Virus record (IMG/VR): IMGVR_UViG_3300036768_000302 | Coordinates: 1-37,720 of that record | DNA: 37,720 nt | Origin: a virus | Direction: 5' to 3' (one strand) | In this document: piece by piece, positions 1 through 7,222 of the stretch | Numbering within the stretch: the stretch's first letter is position 1 | How the letters are laid out: the number at the start of each line of letters is the position of its first letter | Program-made: the position numbers and the translations under genes | The notes under the pieces: model-generated | What the model saw: only the letters and a program-made list of their open reading frames with translations | Databases searched by the model: none | Told to the model about the DNA's origin: nothing

Positions 1-127
1 CGTCCGGGAAGCGTGTCGCGCTCTGGGACGAGACGGGGCTCTACGTCGGCCGGAACGGCGTCCATCTCCCGGACGATCGATCCTCCTCCGACTACGTCCG
101 GATTACCGACGCCGGGCTGACGGTCTA
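1..127. repeat. Terminal direct repeat, left copy (circular contig overlap)
   Basis: Bases 1-127 are identical to 37594-37720. The repeat lies inside one continuous reading frame that joins the right and left ends of the window. This shows that the contig is circular and is simply written with an overlap. A length of 127 equals a commonly used maximum assembly k-mer, so the repeat is probably an assembly artefact and not a biological terminal redundancy. Confidence 0.95.
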
Positions 128-374
128 CCGGGCCGGCCAGGCGCAGACGGCGCTCACGCCGGACGGCATCAACGCGTCGGCGATCAGCTTCGGGACGCTC
201 GCCGGCGGCCATAACGTGATCCGGAACAGCTCGTTCGAACTGACCAGCTTCGGTACGGTCCCCTCTACCGCGACGTGGGACGTCCAGGCGGACTGGAACG
301 CGTCGCGGGTCGGGACCGACACGAACGTGACGACCGGGACCGGGTCGCTCACGATGACGGGGACCTCGTACTGA
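3..374 (+). CDS. Tail-tip/host-interaction protein, C-terminal part (continues from 35694-37720)
   Basis: This is the 3' end of the gene that starts at 35694 and crosses the circular junction. Joined at the repeat, the full protein is about 757 residues. The part here includes a short repeat-like unit (ITDAGLTVY, then LTPDGINAS) typical of phage receptor-binding proteins, where strings of small beta units decorate the fibre shaft. It ends with HNVIRNSSFE followed by a short beta-rich tail, which looks like the start of a carbohydrate-binding module. The stop TGA overlaps the ATG of the next fibre gene (ATGA at 371-375), so the two are translationally coupled. The identification as a tail protein rests on the N-terminal half and on its position after the tape measure gene. 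Confidence 0.85.
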   Translation, partial: SGKRVALWDETGLYVGRNGVHLPDDRSSSDYVRITDAGLTVYRAGQAQTALTPDGINASAISFGTLAGGHNVIRNSSFELTSFGTVPSTATWDVQADWNASRVGTDTNVTTGTGSLTMTGTSY

Positions 375-3300
375 TGGCGACGCGGACGTTCACGATCGCC
401 AAGGACGGCTCGGTCATGGCGGGGTACGACTCCGGGAACTTCAACGACGCGCACCTCCCGGTCGGCTACAACGGGACGTACACCTGGCGCCCCCTCCTCC
501 GTTTCAACCTCGACTTCTCCGGGGTCGTCGCCATCACCGACGCCAAGCTCTACCTCCGGACCGTCCTCTACCACACCGGGCGGGGCTCCTCGGCCTACGT
601 CCGGGCGCGGCGGATCACGTCGTCGTGGAGCGGGACCGGCGGCTCCGAGAATACGTGGTCGTCCTCGGCAAGCCCGAAGTGGTCGACCCAGCCCTCCGAT
701 ACGACGACGGATCAGTCGCCGGCGACGGCGGTCCCGTCCTCCTATGACGTCTGGTTCACCATCGACGTCACGGCGATCGTCCAGTCGTGGTTCGGCGGCT
801 CGGCGAACTACGGCCTCAAGCTCTACGCCGTCAACTCGTCCGGGACGGTCCAAGAGGGCTCCGACGTCTACCGTTCGGAGTACTACAGCTCGCTCTCCTC
901 CTACGATCCCTACATCGTTATCACCTACACGACGAACCGAGCACCCGACGCGCCGACGGGGCTCTCGCCGTCCGGGGGCGCGCTGACGCTCCTAGCGCCG
1001 ACCCTCTCGTTCTCGTGGTCAGACCCGGACGGCGACAACATCTCCTCCTACGACATCCAGGTCTCGACCGACTCGACCTTCGGGACCATCACGCACTGGA
1101 ACGCGAGCGGCCTCACCAGCGGCATCAACACGACGACGAAGACGGTCTCGGTCGGCTACGGCGGCTCGGCCCTCTCCCGCGGGGCGACGTACTACTGGCG
1201 GGCTCGGGCGACCGATCCCTCGGGCGCGACCGGCGCCTGGTCGTCGACGGCCTCGTTCAAAGTCAACTCGCTCCCGACGGTCTCGCTTACCGAGCCTTCG
1301 GCGACCGGGCGGCTCGCCAAACTCACGTACACCGCCGGCTCCGGCTGGACGTCGCCGCGGATGGTCGTCGCATGGTCGTTCTCCGATCCGGACGGCTCCG
1401 CCCAGGCCTCCTATCGGGTCCTCGTCCAAAACGACAGCTCCGGCGCTCCGGGCTCGACGCTGTACGACTCCGGCCAGACGGCCGGGACGGCCTCGACCAT
1501 CACCGTCCCGGCCAACCTCGCCGAGGGCTCGTACTACCACGTGACGGTGACGGCCTGGGACAACATGGGCGAGTCGTCGTCGTCGGGACCCTTCCGGGTC
1601 CGGGCTCGCTGGGGCCTCTCGCAGCACCAGAAGGACCTCGGATCGGCGCCGAAGACCTGGAACGTCTCGACGCTTCTCACGACGACCGGGTCGACGTCGG
1701 CCGTCGTCGTCGAGTACAACTCGGCCGACGATAGCGCGGGGACGGGCCTCGGCGCCTGGCAAGCCTCGCTCGCGGACGTCCCTCTGAAGCGCTGGGTCCG
1801 CTACCGGGTCTGGCTTCTCGCCTGGGGGGCCTCGCCGGCGACCTCGCCGTCGCTCGACAAGCTCGTCATCAGTTACAACACGCAGGTCCTCCAGCCGGAC
1901 CACTGGACGGCATCCTACAGCCCGGTGATGGCTCTCGACGACGGGGCTCGTGTCTACGGGACGCAGTCACTCCGGCTAGCCGGCGACGGTGGCGGGTGGC
2001 GGTGGGCAGCGCAGACGATCGCCGTCGAGCCGAACACCTGGTACACGCTGTCGGCGTTCATGAAGACGGCCTCCCTATCGGGCATGGGCGCGACGGTCGA
2101 GATCAAGACCGCATCGGATCAGTGGTTAGCTGGGTTCCCGTACGTAACGGGGACGACAGACTGGACGCGGTACTCGACAGCCTGGTATTCGGGCTCGATG
2201 ACCTCCGTTCAGGTCCGTTGCCTCATCAATGCTACGTCCGGCTACGCCTGGTTCGACGCGATCCAGCTCGAAGCATCGACGATCGTCACGCCGTGGCGAC
2301 CCGGCTTCGTCGGCGAGGCGGTCGTCGTCGATGCCGGCGGGCTCATGGTCGACGGCTCGGCCGGCGGGACCCTCCGGCTCCGTGGAGCGGCGGGCGGCAC
2401 GCGGGACGTCGTCGAGCTTGGGGCGAACGGCCTCCGGTTCGGCGGCGATACCGAGGTCTACTCGTCCGCACCAGGGCGGCTCGTTATCACGAAGGGCGGG
2501 GCCGACGCGGCGGAGATTTTCTTCCCGGCCGAGGTGAACGATCCCGGCCGAATCATCCACGACGAAGACAACAATGTCGCAGGGCTATTACTCTCGCCGT
2601 CTGATGATCGCGGGTCTTCGGACTACGTCGCGATCGGGTCGCATCCCGCCGGCACGTGGAGCGAGGCGGTACGCATCCGGACCGACGGGACTTTTGAATG
2701 GAGCGGGACGGCGCTAGAACGCGATGTAAACCTATACCGCGCGGCTGCCAATATTCTACGGACCGACGATACGTTCGAGGTCGGCAACTATCCAAACCTG
2801 CCATCGGTCCGGATTGCCGCGGATGTGAACTACAACGGATCGATCGAGCTGCGCGGTACGACACCTTTTGTGGACTTCGCTAACGACAGCTCGGTCGACT
2901 ACGATGCTCGGCTCCGGCTCACCGGCGACGATACCCTCTCGGTCGAGGGGGCCGACCTCATCGCAGCCTCGACCGCGATCCTCGGTTCGCGGGTCGGGCG
3001 GGCGCTCTCGAAGACGACGCAGTCCCTCTCGAACAACACGCAGACGAAGCTGACCGGCTGGTCCTCGCTCTGGACGGGGCTCGGGACGACCTACAACTCG
3101 ACGAACTCCTCGATCGTCGTCTCGCGGGCGGGCCTCTACCTCATCTTCCTAGAGGTCGACCTCCCGGCGCGGACCGACTACCGGCGCGTCATCCTGGAGT
3201 TCGCGGTCGCGGCGAACGACGGCGATCCGACGACGGTCGCGACGACCGACGAATGGACGATCAGCCCCGACGAAGGGACCGGGTTCTCTCACGCTCGCCA

Positions 3301-3433
3301 CTACAAGGCGGTCTGGATCAGGGCGCTGAACGCGAACGACGCGGTTGCTTTCCACGTCAACCAGACGAACACGGCGGCGGTCGCCGTCACGATGGACTCG
3401 GCTCGGGCCGGCGTGGTGGGGCTCGCGCTATGA
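374..3433 (+). CDS. Large tail fibre / receptor-binding protein with carbohydrate-binding and C1q-like domains
   Basis: This 1019-residue protein starts at the ATG overlapping the previous stop. An in-frame ATG further upstream (275) lies inside the preceding gene and is rejected. Residues 1-187 resemble a DNRLRE/CBM96-type domain: LLRFNLD, alternating strands, SSWSGTGG, DVTAIVQSW and a final IVITYTTN. About 190-410 holds two fibronectin-III-like domains (SFSWSDPDGD and AWSFSDPDGS motifs). About 507-650 looks like a jelly-roll carbohydrate-binding module ending in IQLEASTIVTPWRPG. The middle has short beta repeats, and the last ~140 residues (from SKTTQSLSNNTQTKLTGW) resemble a C1q/TNF-like trimeric head. 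Such proteins sit at the tail tip and bind host surface glycans. GC content and codon use shift in the stretch 2490-2890, which suggests domain exchange. The exact receptor is unknown. Confidence 0.8.
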   Translation: MATRTFTIAKDGSVMAGYDSGNFNDAHLPVGYNGTYTWRPLLRFNLDFSGVVAITDAKLYLRTVLYHTGRGSSAYVRARRITSSWSGTGGSENTWSSSASPKWSTQPSDTTTDQSPATAVPSSYDVWFTIDVTAIVQSWFGGSANYGLKLYAVNSSGTVQEGSDVYRSEYYSSLSSYDPYIVITYTTNRAPDAPTGLSPSGGALTLLAPTLSFSWSDPDGDNISSYDIQVSTDSTFGTITHWNASGLTSGINTTTKTVSVGYGGSALSRGATYYWRARATDPSGATGAWSSTASFKVNSLPTVSLTEPSATGRLAKLTYTAGSGWTSPRMVVAWSFSDPDGSAQASYRVLVQNDSSGAPGSTLYDSGQTAGTASTITVPANLAEGSYYHVTVTAWDNMGESSSSGPFRVRARWGLSQHQKDLGSAPKTWNVSTLLTTTGSTSAVVVEYNSADDSAGTGLGAWQASLADVPLKRWVRYRVWLLAWGASPATSPSLDKLVISYNTQVLQPDHWTASYSPVMALDDGARVYGTQSLRLAGDGGGWRWAAQTIAVEPNTWYTLSAFMKTASLSGMGATVEIKTASDQWLAGFPYVTGTTDWTRYSTAWYSGSMTSVQVRCLINATSGYAWFDAIQLEASTIVTPWRPGFVGEAVVVDAGGLMVDGSAGGTLRLRGAAGGTRDVVELGANGLRFGGDTEVYSSAPGRLVITKGGADAAEIFFPAEVNDPGRIIHDEDNNVAGLLLSPSDDRGSSDYVAIGSHPAGTWSEAVRIRTDGTFEWSGTALERDVNLYRAAANILRTDDTFEVGNYPNLPSVRIAADVNYNGSIELRGTTPFVDFANDSSVDYDARLRLTGDDTLSVEGADLIAASTAILGSRVGRALSKTTQSLSNNTQTKLTGWSSLWTGLGTTYNSTNSSIVVSRAGLYLIFLEVDLPARTDYRRVILEFAVAANDGDPTTVATTDEWTISPDEGTGFSHARHYKAVWIRALNANDAVAFHVNQTNTAAVAVTMDSARAGVVGLAL

Positions 3434-3639
3434 CGTGGTCGGGTCGGGACCCCACCCTCCGGCGGCTACGGGTCCTCGCCGCCCTAACGCTCCTCGGGCT
3501 CCTCGTCTGGACGATCGTCGCCCCAGACGAGGAGCACATCGCGACGATCGGGACGCTGGTGGGCGCGCTCCTCGTCCTCCTCGGCTTCGAGGTCGGGCTC
3601 GCGTTCCCCGGGCGCAGAAAGGAGGACGACAAGCTTTGA
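3430..3639 (+). CDS. Small two-TM membrane protein of the lysis region
   Basis: This 69-residue protein starts at an ATG overlapping the fibre gene stop. It has two predicted membrane segments (about residues 13-31, LRVLAALTLLGLLVWTIVA, and 37-59), a short charged linker between them, and a basic/acidic C-terminal tail (GRRKEDDKL). The size, the hairpin topology and the position just before the endolysin fit a class II holin or a holin partner, but no family signature is recognised. The next gene's Shine-Dalgarno (AAAGGAGG) lies inside its last codons and its stop overlaps the next start, so the pair is coupled. Membrane protein is well supported; holin is an inference. Confidence 0.65.
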   Translation: MTWSGRDPTLRRLRVLAALTLLGLLVWTIVAPDEEHIATIGTLVGALLVLLGFEVGLAFPGRRKEDDKL

Positions 3640-4070
3640 TCCTCACCATCCTTCTCGGCCTAGCGGTCCTCGGCCTAGGGTTCGCCCACTACGGGCGGCG
3701 CGGCGGCTCCCTCCTCGGGCGCCTCGCCGTCCTCGCGGGCGCCGCCGCCCTCGCGACGGCCGGGGCTGATACGGGGACCGAGCGAGGCGAAATCCTCGAC
3801 CTCCTCGCCGCGATGGGGCGCGGCGGACTCCTCATGGCGGGGACTATCATCATCGGCAAGCTCTGGAACGAGACAGGAGGGCCACATGGCGACCTACCTC
3901 CCGGACTTCAAGAAGCAGCTCACCGGGACGAAGCTGGGACCGTACAACTGCAACATGGCGGCGGCGGCGATGCTCGCCGACGCCGCGACCCTCGGTATCG
4001 TCAACGTCTCGGCGGACGCGATGCGGCGGGCCTCCGGCCGGGACGAGCCAGCTGGTACGACCATCGCTGA
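3636..4070 (+). CDS. Membrane protein with TTG start, overlapping the endolysin gene
   Basis: The frame opens at TTG 3636, ten bases after an AAAGGAGG motif, and TTGA overlaps the previous stop. The first ~80 residues are coherent: an N-terminal hydrophobic segment (ILTILLGLAVLGLGFAHYG), a second hydrophobic stretch (LLGRLAVLAGAAALATAGA), an acidic amphipathic part (ERGEILDLLAAMGRG) and a third hydrophobic segment (LMAGTIIIGKLW). After that the frame runs for 185 bases through the start of the endolysin gene and becomes basic, low-complexity sequence that looks like a shadow. Either the long overlap is real or a frameshift or sequence error hides an earlier stop. It may be a holin-like or antiholin protein; the function is not established. 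Confidence 0.5.
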   Translation: MILTILLGLAVLGLGFAHYGRRGGSLLGRLAVLAGAAALATAGADTGTERGEILDLLAAMGRGGLLMAGTIIIGKLWNETGGPHGDLPPGLQEAAHRDEAGTVQLQHGGGGDARRRRDPRYRQRLGGRDAAGLRPGRASWYDHR

Positions 4071-4644
4071 CGCGCTGACGGCCCTCGCCGCCTACGGCGT
4101 CCACCCGACCGGATACGACGCCAGCGACGGCCTCACATACGGCCGGCTCCTCGAACTCGTCAGCGCCGGGCGGTCGGCGATCGTCCACGGCGACTACGAT
4201 GCGGTCCCGACCGCCCTCCGCGGTGACAAGGACTTCGAGGGTTATCACTCGGTCTTCCTCGCCGGCCTCGTCCCGTCCGGCGCGACGATCGGCGATCCGC
4301 TCAACGACGGGCGACGTCCGGGCATCCCGCGCGGCTGGGTCGTCTGGCCCCTCGACGTCCTCCGGCTCTACATGGAGCGCTTCCCGGGGGCCGGCCTCAC
4401 AGCGGCCATCATGCGGCTCGGGACGGCGACCGTCCGGGTCCCGGTCGCCAACGTCCGGGCGGGGCCGTCTCGGTCCTCGGCGATCATCACTCGTCTCAGG
4501 GCGGGGCGACGGCTCCGAGCATCCGAGAAGCCGGACCTCGGCGAAAGCGTCGGTGGCGACCGGCGCTGGTGGCGCGTCCTCCTCCCGACCGGCGGCGTCG
4601 CCTGGATGCACGCCTCTGTCGTCCTCGTCACCTCGAAGCCGTAG
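3886..4644 (+). CDS. Endolysin: C39-like papain-fold peptidase plus SH3b domain
   Basis: This 252-residue protein is preceded by ACAGGAGGGCCAC. Residues 1-165 look like a C39-like papain-fold peptidase: Cys22 in YNCNMAAAAML starts a helix, His121 lies in the strand motif YHSVFLAGL, and Asp137 in IGDPLNDG is the third catalytic candidate. Residues ~183-248 form an SH3b-like cell-wall binding domain (VANVRAGPSRSS, RRWWRVLLPTGGVAWMHASVV). The probable role is cleavage of peptidoglycan cross-links at the end of infection. It has no signal peptide, so export would need the neighbouring holin-like proteins. Lysis function is inferred from the fold and from its position between small membrane proteins. 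A structural murein hydrolase is an alternative. Confidence 0.75.
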   Translation: MATYLPDFKKQLTGTKLGPYNCNMAAAAMLADAATLGIVNVSADAMRRASGRDEPAGTTIADALTALAAYGVHPTGYDASDGLTYGRLLELVSAGRSAIVHGDYDAVPTALRGDKDFEGYHSVFLAGLVPSGATIGDPLNDGRRPGIPRGWVVWPLDVLRLYMERFPGAGLTAAIMRLGTATVRVPVANVRAGPSRSSAIITRLRAGRRLRASEKPDLGESVGGDRRWWRVLLPTGGVAWMHASVVLVTSKP

Positions 4645-4656
4645 CAGGAGACCTCA

Positions 4657-4980
4657 ATGATGGACAACCCCGCGTTCGTGCTCTTCTCGGCCGTCTCGCC
4701 GATCCTCGTCGCGCTGGTCAAGCAGTCCGGCTGGTCTCGCCAAACGAACGCCCTCGTCGCGCTCGCCGCCTACGTCATCGTCGGCGTCCTCGGGGCGGCG
4801 ACCTCCGGGCTCCCGCTGACGATCGAGAACGTCGTGCCGCTCGTCTCGACCGCGACCGTCGTCGGGACCGCGGCCTATCAGCTCGTCTGGCGGAACCTCG
4901 GCGCGTCGACCGACACCGACCCATCGATCGAGGACCGCATCGTCGACGCGACATCGATCGTGCGGTCACCCGAACTCTGA
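4657..4980 (+). CDS. Holin-like protein with three membrane segments
   Basis: This 107-residue protein starts at ATGATG (4657 or 4660) behind AGCAGGAGA. Three hydrophobic segments are visible: about residues 7-25 (FVLFSAVSPILVALVKQSG), 32-51 (ALVALAAYVIVGVLGAATSG) and 57-79 (IENVVPLVSTATVVGTAAY). A polar, acidic C-terminus follows. Three segments and a position directly after the endolysin match class I holins, which form the inner-membrane hole that releases the endolysin. It is the last gene before the hairpin terminator at 5011-5042, so it closes the late transcript. Membrane topology is clear; holin activity is inferred. Confidence 0.7.
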   Translation: MMDNPAFVLFSAVSPILVALVKQSGWSRQTNALVALAAYVIVGVLGAATSGLPLTIENVVPLVSTATVVGTAAYQLVWRNLGASTDTDPSIEDRIVDATSIVRSPEL

Positions 4981-5010
4981 ATATCCAGCCATCCCCTCCT
5001 CCTCCACCGG

Positions 5011-5042
5011 CGGGCGGTCGGGTCCGGTAGCCCGACCGCCCG
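5011..5042. terminator. Strong hairpin terminator between convergent genes
   Basis: A perfect 12-bp stem (CGGGCGGTCGGG pairing with CCCGACCGCCCG) closes an 8-base loop. It lies between the last rightward late gene and the end of the only leftward gene, so it can serve both strands. No long T-tract follows on either side, as is common in high-GC genomes. Confidence 0.75.
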
Positions 5043-5053
5043 TCCGGCGCTCT

Positions 5054-5296
5054 TTAGCGCTCCTCGACGACTCGGTAGCCGCTGAGGGCGAGGCGGGCGA
5101 TCCGACCGTAGAAGCCCCGGAACGCCGCGTCCTCTTCCTTGACGAGGTACCGGAGGCGATGGACGCCGTCCTGATCCTCGAGCTGGACGATCCACCCCCG
5201 CTCGTCCATCGCGATGACGAGCGTGAGGACTCGCTCGCCCGAGGCGTTGTAGGCGACGACCTTCTGGACTGGGGTCGGGGTGGCGGGGGCTTCCAT
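5054..5296 (-). CDS. Small early protein, only leftward gene, function unknown
   Basis: This 80-residue protein begins with MEAPATPTPVQKVV and has a perfect AAAGGAGGTCCCC Shine-Dalgarno region. It reads as alternating strands (VLTLVIAMDERGWIVQLEDQDGVHRLRYLV) followed by a helix and YGRIARLALSGYRVVEER; no HTH is visible, so it is not an obvious repressor. It is driven by its own strong promoter (TTGACA-N17-TATATT, 5346-5374, minus strand) with the same leader hairpin as the other early genes. No homologue is recognised. Its control region and isolation on the minus strand point to an early host-takeover or regulatory role, which is an inference only. Confidence 0.8.
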   Translation of the reverse strand: MEAPATPTPVQKVVAYNASGERVLTLVIAMDERGWIVQLEDQDGVHRLRYLVKEEDAAFRGFYGRIARLALSGYRVVEER

Positions 5297-5319
5297 TTGG
5301 GGACCTCCTTTGGTCTACT

Positions 5320-5335
5320 GCCGGCTCTCTCCGGC
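5320..5335 (-). promoter_or_regulatory. 5' leader stem-loop of the leftward early gene
   Basis: In the transcript, GCCGG pairs with CCGGC around the loop AGAGAG. It starts about ten bases after the -10 element and ends eight bases before AAAGGAGG. It is one of four leaders with a different stem sequence but the same GAGAG-type loop. Confidence 0.65.
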
Positions 5336-5345
5336 TGATGGTCCG

Positions 5346-5374
5346 AATATATCACACCCGGGACCGCTTGTCAA
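5346..5374 (-). promoter_or_regulatory. Early promoter, leftward
   Basis: Reading the minus strand: TTGACA (5369-5374), a 17-base spacer, then TATATT (5346-5351). The -35 is preceded by CTAGGGTA, giving the shared string GGGTATTGACA. A second TTGACA lies exactly 21 bp upstream (5390-5395). Confidence 0.85.
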
Positions 5375-5453
5375 TACCCTAGTGCAGATTGTCAACGCGA
5401 TTTTTGGGGACCGGCGCGCTAGCCCGTGAACGGTCCAAACTAGGGTATTGACA
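5369..5453. promoter_or_regulatory. Divergent control region with 14-bp inverted repeat
   Basis: TGTCAATACCCTAG (5369-5382) and CTAGGGTATTGACA (5440-5453) are exact reverse complements that cover the -35 elements of the two divergent promoters. The string TAGGGTATTGACA recurs at 19948-19960 and GGGTATTGACA at 20908-20918. This suggests a binding site for a shared regulator next to RNA polymerase. No regulator is proven; the HTH protein at 7223-7666 is a candidate. Confidence 0.6.
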
Positions 5454-5476
5454 AACCGCTCCGGATGCGGTATCGT
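5448..5476 (+). promoter_or_regulatory. Early promoter, rightward operon
   Basis: TTGACA (5448-5453), a 17-base spacer and TATCGT (5471-5476), with CTAGGGTA directly upstream. It is followed by a leader hairpin and AAAGGAGGT before the gene at 5531. Confidence 0.8.
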
Positions 5477-5485
5477 ATGCTCACA

Positions 5486-5505
5486 GCCGACCAGAGAGGA
5501 TCGGC
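5486..5505 (+). promoter_or_regulatory. 5' leader stem-loop of the rightward early operon
   Basis: GCCGA (5486-5490) pairs with TCGGC (5501-5505) around the loop CCAGAGAGGA. It sits close to the expected transcript 5' end and ten bases before AAAGGAGG. The loop keeps the GAGAG core shared with three other leaders. Confidence 0.6.
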
Positions 5506-5530
5506 GAGAGAACCCAAAGGAGGTCCCGAA

Positions 5531-6067
5531 ATGGCCACAGCGACAGTCCCCAAGCCCCGCTCCCGGAAGCCCGTCGTCGTCGCGCCGATCCCGGCGCCGA
5601 CGAAGGAGTCGTCCTCGGCGCGGGAACTCCGGCTCCGCTTCGAGGAGCGGCTCGCCAAGGTCGGCGGGCCGGGAACCGAAGCGGGGCAGCGCCTCATCGA
5701 GGAGGCGAAGCGCGACCGGCTCGCCGCGGCGCTCGGTCGCCGTCGGGCCGCCCGAGAGGCGCGGGCGAAGGTCGGGCCGGCAGCGAAGGCCGGGCCGGCC
5801 GAGGTCCATCCGCTCATCCTCAACCCCCGACCTCGGGACGAGCAGGGTCGCCCGCTGGAGCGGGTCGGGGCGCGGCTCGTCCCAGCCCGCAACCCCGAGG
5901 CGCTCACGCCGGAGGTTTGCGCCTATTGTGGCTACGGGCCGACGCCAAAGCAGGTCGAGGCGCTCAAGCTCGCCGCGACCCAAAACCGGCTCGTCGCACA
6001 CCGGGCCGCGATCCTCAAGGGGGAGCCGCGGCTCGCTAACCAGTACCTCGTCGCCGACGAGGCGTAA
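5531..6067 (+). CDS. First gene of early operon, unknown protein with one CxxC motif
   Basis: This 178-residue protein starts at the ATG behind AAAGGAGGTCCCGAA; an in-frame ATG at 5465 overlaps the promoter and is rejected. The N-terminus (~1-35) is basic and Pro/Ala-rich. A charged helical region with coiled-coil character follows (FEERLAKVGGPGTEAGQRL, RDRLAAALGRRRAAREARAK). The C-terminus has VCAYCGYGPTPKQVEALKLA and two amphipathic helices. A single CxxC is not enough to call a zinc finger. No family is recognised. It is the promoter-proximal gene of the recombination/replication operon and should be made early and in quantity. Confidence 0.8.
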   Translation: MATATVPKPRSRKPVVVAPIPAPTKESSSARELRLRFEERLAKVGGPGTEAGQRLIEEAKRDRLAAALGRRRAAREARAKVGPAAKAGPAEVHPLILNPRPRDEQGRPLERVGARLVPARNPEALTPEVCAYCGYGPTPKQVEALKLAATQNRLVAHRAAILKGEPRLANQYLVADEA

Positions 6068-6078
6068 CCCCATCAACC

Positions 6079-6111
6079 GGGCCGGCGGTCGCCGTCCGGG
6101 GCCGCCGGCCC
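6079..6111 (+). promoter_or_regulatory. Intergenic RNA hairpin before the DUF932 gene
   Basis: GGGCCGGCGG (6079-6088) pairs with CCGCCGGCCC (6102-6111) around a 13-base loop. The stem ends nine bases before AAAGGAGG of the gene at 6135. There is no T-tract, so a processing or translational role is as likely as attenuation. Confidence 0.55.
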
Positions 6112-6134
6112 CAAGCCCAGAAAGGAGGGCACAG

Positions 6135-7121
6135 ATGCCAGAAGCTCCCGCTCCGCCGGCCGGTCGCCGCCTACCATGGCAGCCGTCCGGAGCGATCGTC
6201 TACGCCGAGCGGGTCCCGATTGTGGACGCGCTCGATTGGGCGGGCCTCAACTGGGAGGTCCGCAAGGAGCAGGTCTTCACCGCTAGCGGGGCGCCGATCC
6301 CGCGGGCGATGGCGACGGTCCGCTCCGACACCGGGGCTCCCCTCGGGATCGTCTCGCCGATGTACAGGCCGTACCAGAACCGGGAACTCGCCGAGTTCGG
6401 GGAGGCGATCCAGGACGCTCCCGACGTCCACATCGACACCGCCGGGCAGGCGCTCGGCGGGCGGATCGTCTACCTCTCCTTCAAGATCGATCGGGACATC
6501 CACGTCCCGGGCGACGACGGGGCGGTCCTCCCCTACCTCCTCCTCGTCAATGGCCATGACGGCCGCCACGTCCTCACCGCGGCGATCACGCCGATCCGGG
6601 CGGTCTGCCTCAACACCGTCCGGCTCGCTCTCGCCAACGCCGTCTCGCAGTGGCGGCTCCGGCACACGTCCGGGCTCGAAGGGCGGATCGCCGCCGCACG
6701 GGAGGCGCTCGGGCTCACGTTCGAGTACCTCAACGGCTACGCCGCCGAGGCGGAGCGGCTCCTCAAGGTCAGGGTTCCGCGGACGGTCGGGCAGGCCGCC
6801 CTCCTCACGGCGTTCCCGGTCCCGAAGGACGCTACCGACGAGGAGGTCGACCGGTCGCTCGCCGCCCGGATTGCCGAGGTCTGGGAGGACTCCGAGACGC
6901 TCGCCAACGTCCGGTGGACGGGCTGGGGCCTCCTCAACGCCGTCGCCGAGTATCTCGACCACTACCGGGAGTATCGGGGCGGCTCGGCCGTCTCGGCCGA
7001 AGACCGGCGGTTCCTCCGGGCGGTCCTCTCCGAAGAGACGCTCGTCCCGGACCCCATCGGGGGCCGCCGGCTGGTAACGCCGGTCGAGGCGGTCCGCCGC
7101 GTCATCGACGCGATCCCGTAA
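6135..7121 (+). CDS. DUF932 family phage/plasmid protein
   Basis: This 328-residue protein starts at the ATG after AAAGGAGGGCACAG. It matches the DUF932 (phage/plasmid-like protein) family. Recognisable parts include the WQPSGAIVYAERVPIVDALD opening, the core GIVSPMYRPYQNRELAEF, VHIDTAGQALGGRIVYLSFK, the strand NGHDGRHVLTAAITPIRAVC with NTVRLALANA, and a C-terminal YLDHYREYRGGS segment before a final helix. The length is typical. DUF932 proteins are common beside phage and plasmid recombination/replication genes, but their biochemical function is not established. Here the neighbours downstream are an exonuclease and RecT, so a role in DNA replication or recombination is an inference. Confidence 0.85.
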   Translation: MPEAPAPPAGRRLPWQPSGAIVYAERVPIVDALDWAGLNWEVRKEQVFTASGAPIPRAMATVRSDTGAPLGIVSPMYRPYQNRELAEFGEAIQDAPDVHIDTAGQALGGRIVYLSFKIDRDIHVPGDDGAVLPYLLLVNGHDGRHVLTAAITPIRAVCLNTVRLALANAVSQWRLRHTSGLEGRIAAAREALGLTFEYLNGYAAEAERLLKVRVPRTVGQAALLTAFPVPKDATDEEVDRSLAARIAEVWEDSETLANVRWTGWGLLNAVAEYLDHYREYRGGSAVSAEDRRFLRAVLSEETLVPDPIGGRRLVTPVEAVRRVIDAIP

Positions 7122-7131
7122 GACAAGCCCG

Positions 7132-7192
7132 ACCCTCCCGCCGGGACGGGGATGATGGCCTCGCCGTCACGGACCACCCCCGGCGGGAGGGT
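7132..7192 (+). promoter_or_regulatory. Long intergenic hairpin before the HTH gene
   Basis: ACCCTCCCGCCGGG (7132-7145) pairs perfectly over 14 bp with CCCGGCGGGAGGGT (7179-7192) around a 33-base loop. It is followed four bases later by AAAGGAGG. It could be a partial terminator between the DUF932 and HTH genes or a translational control element. Confidence 0.6.
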
Positions 7193-7222
7193 TCACAAAG
7201 GAGGGCGAGAGGAGCATACCAG

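Noticed and set aside
275-373. Extended start of the tail fibre gene at 275
   Set aside because: The upstream part lies inside the end of the tail-tip gene; ATG 374 overlaps that stop in the usual ATGA way.
5448-6134. N-terminal extension of the DUF932 frame back to the promoter
   Set aside because: The extension overlaps the real gene at 5531-6067 in another frame; the start at 6135 has a proper AAAGGAGG site.
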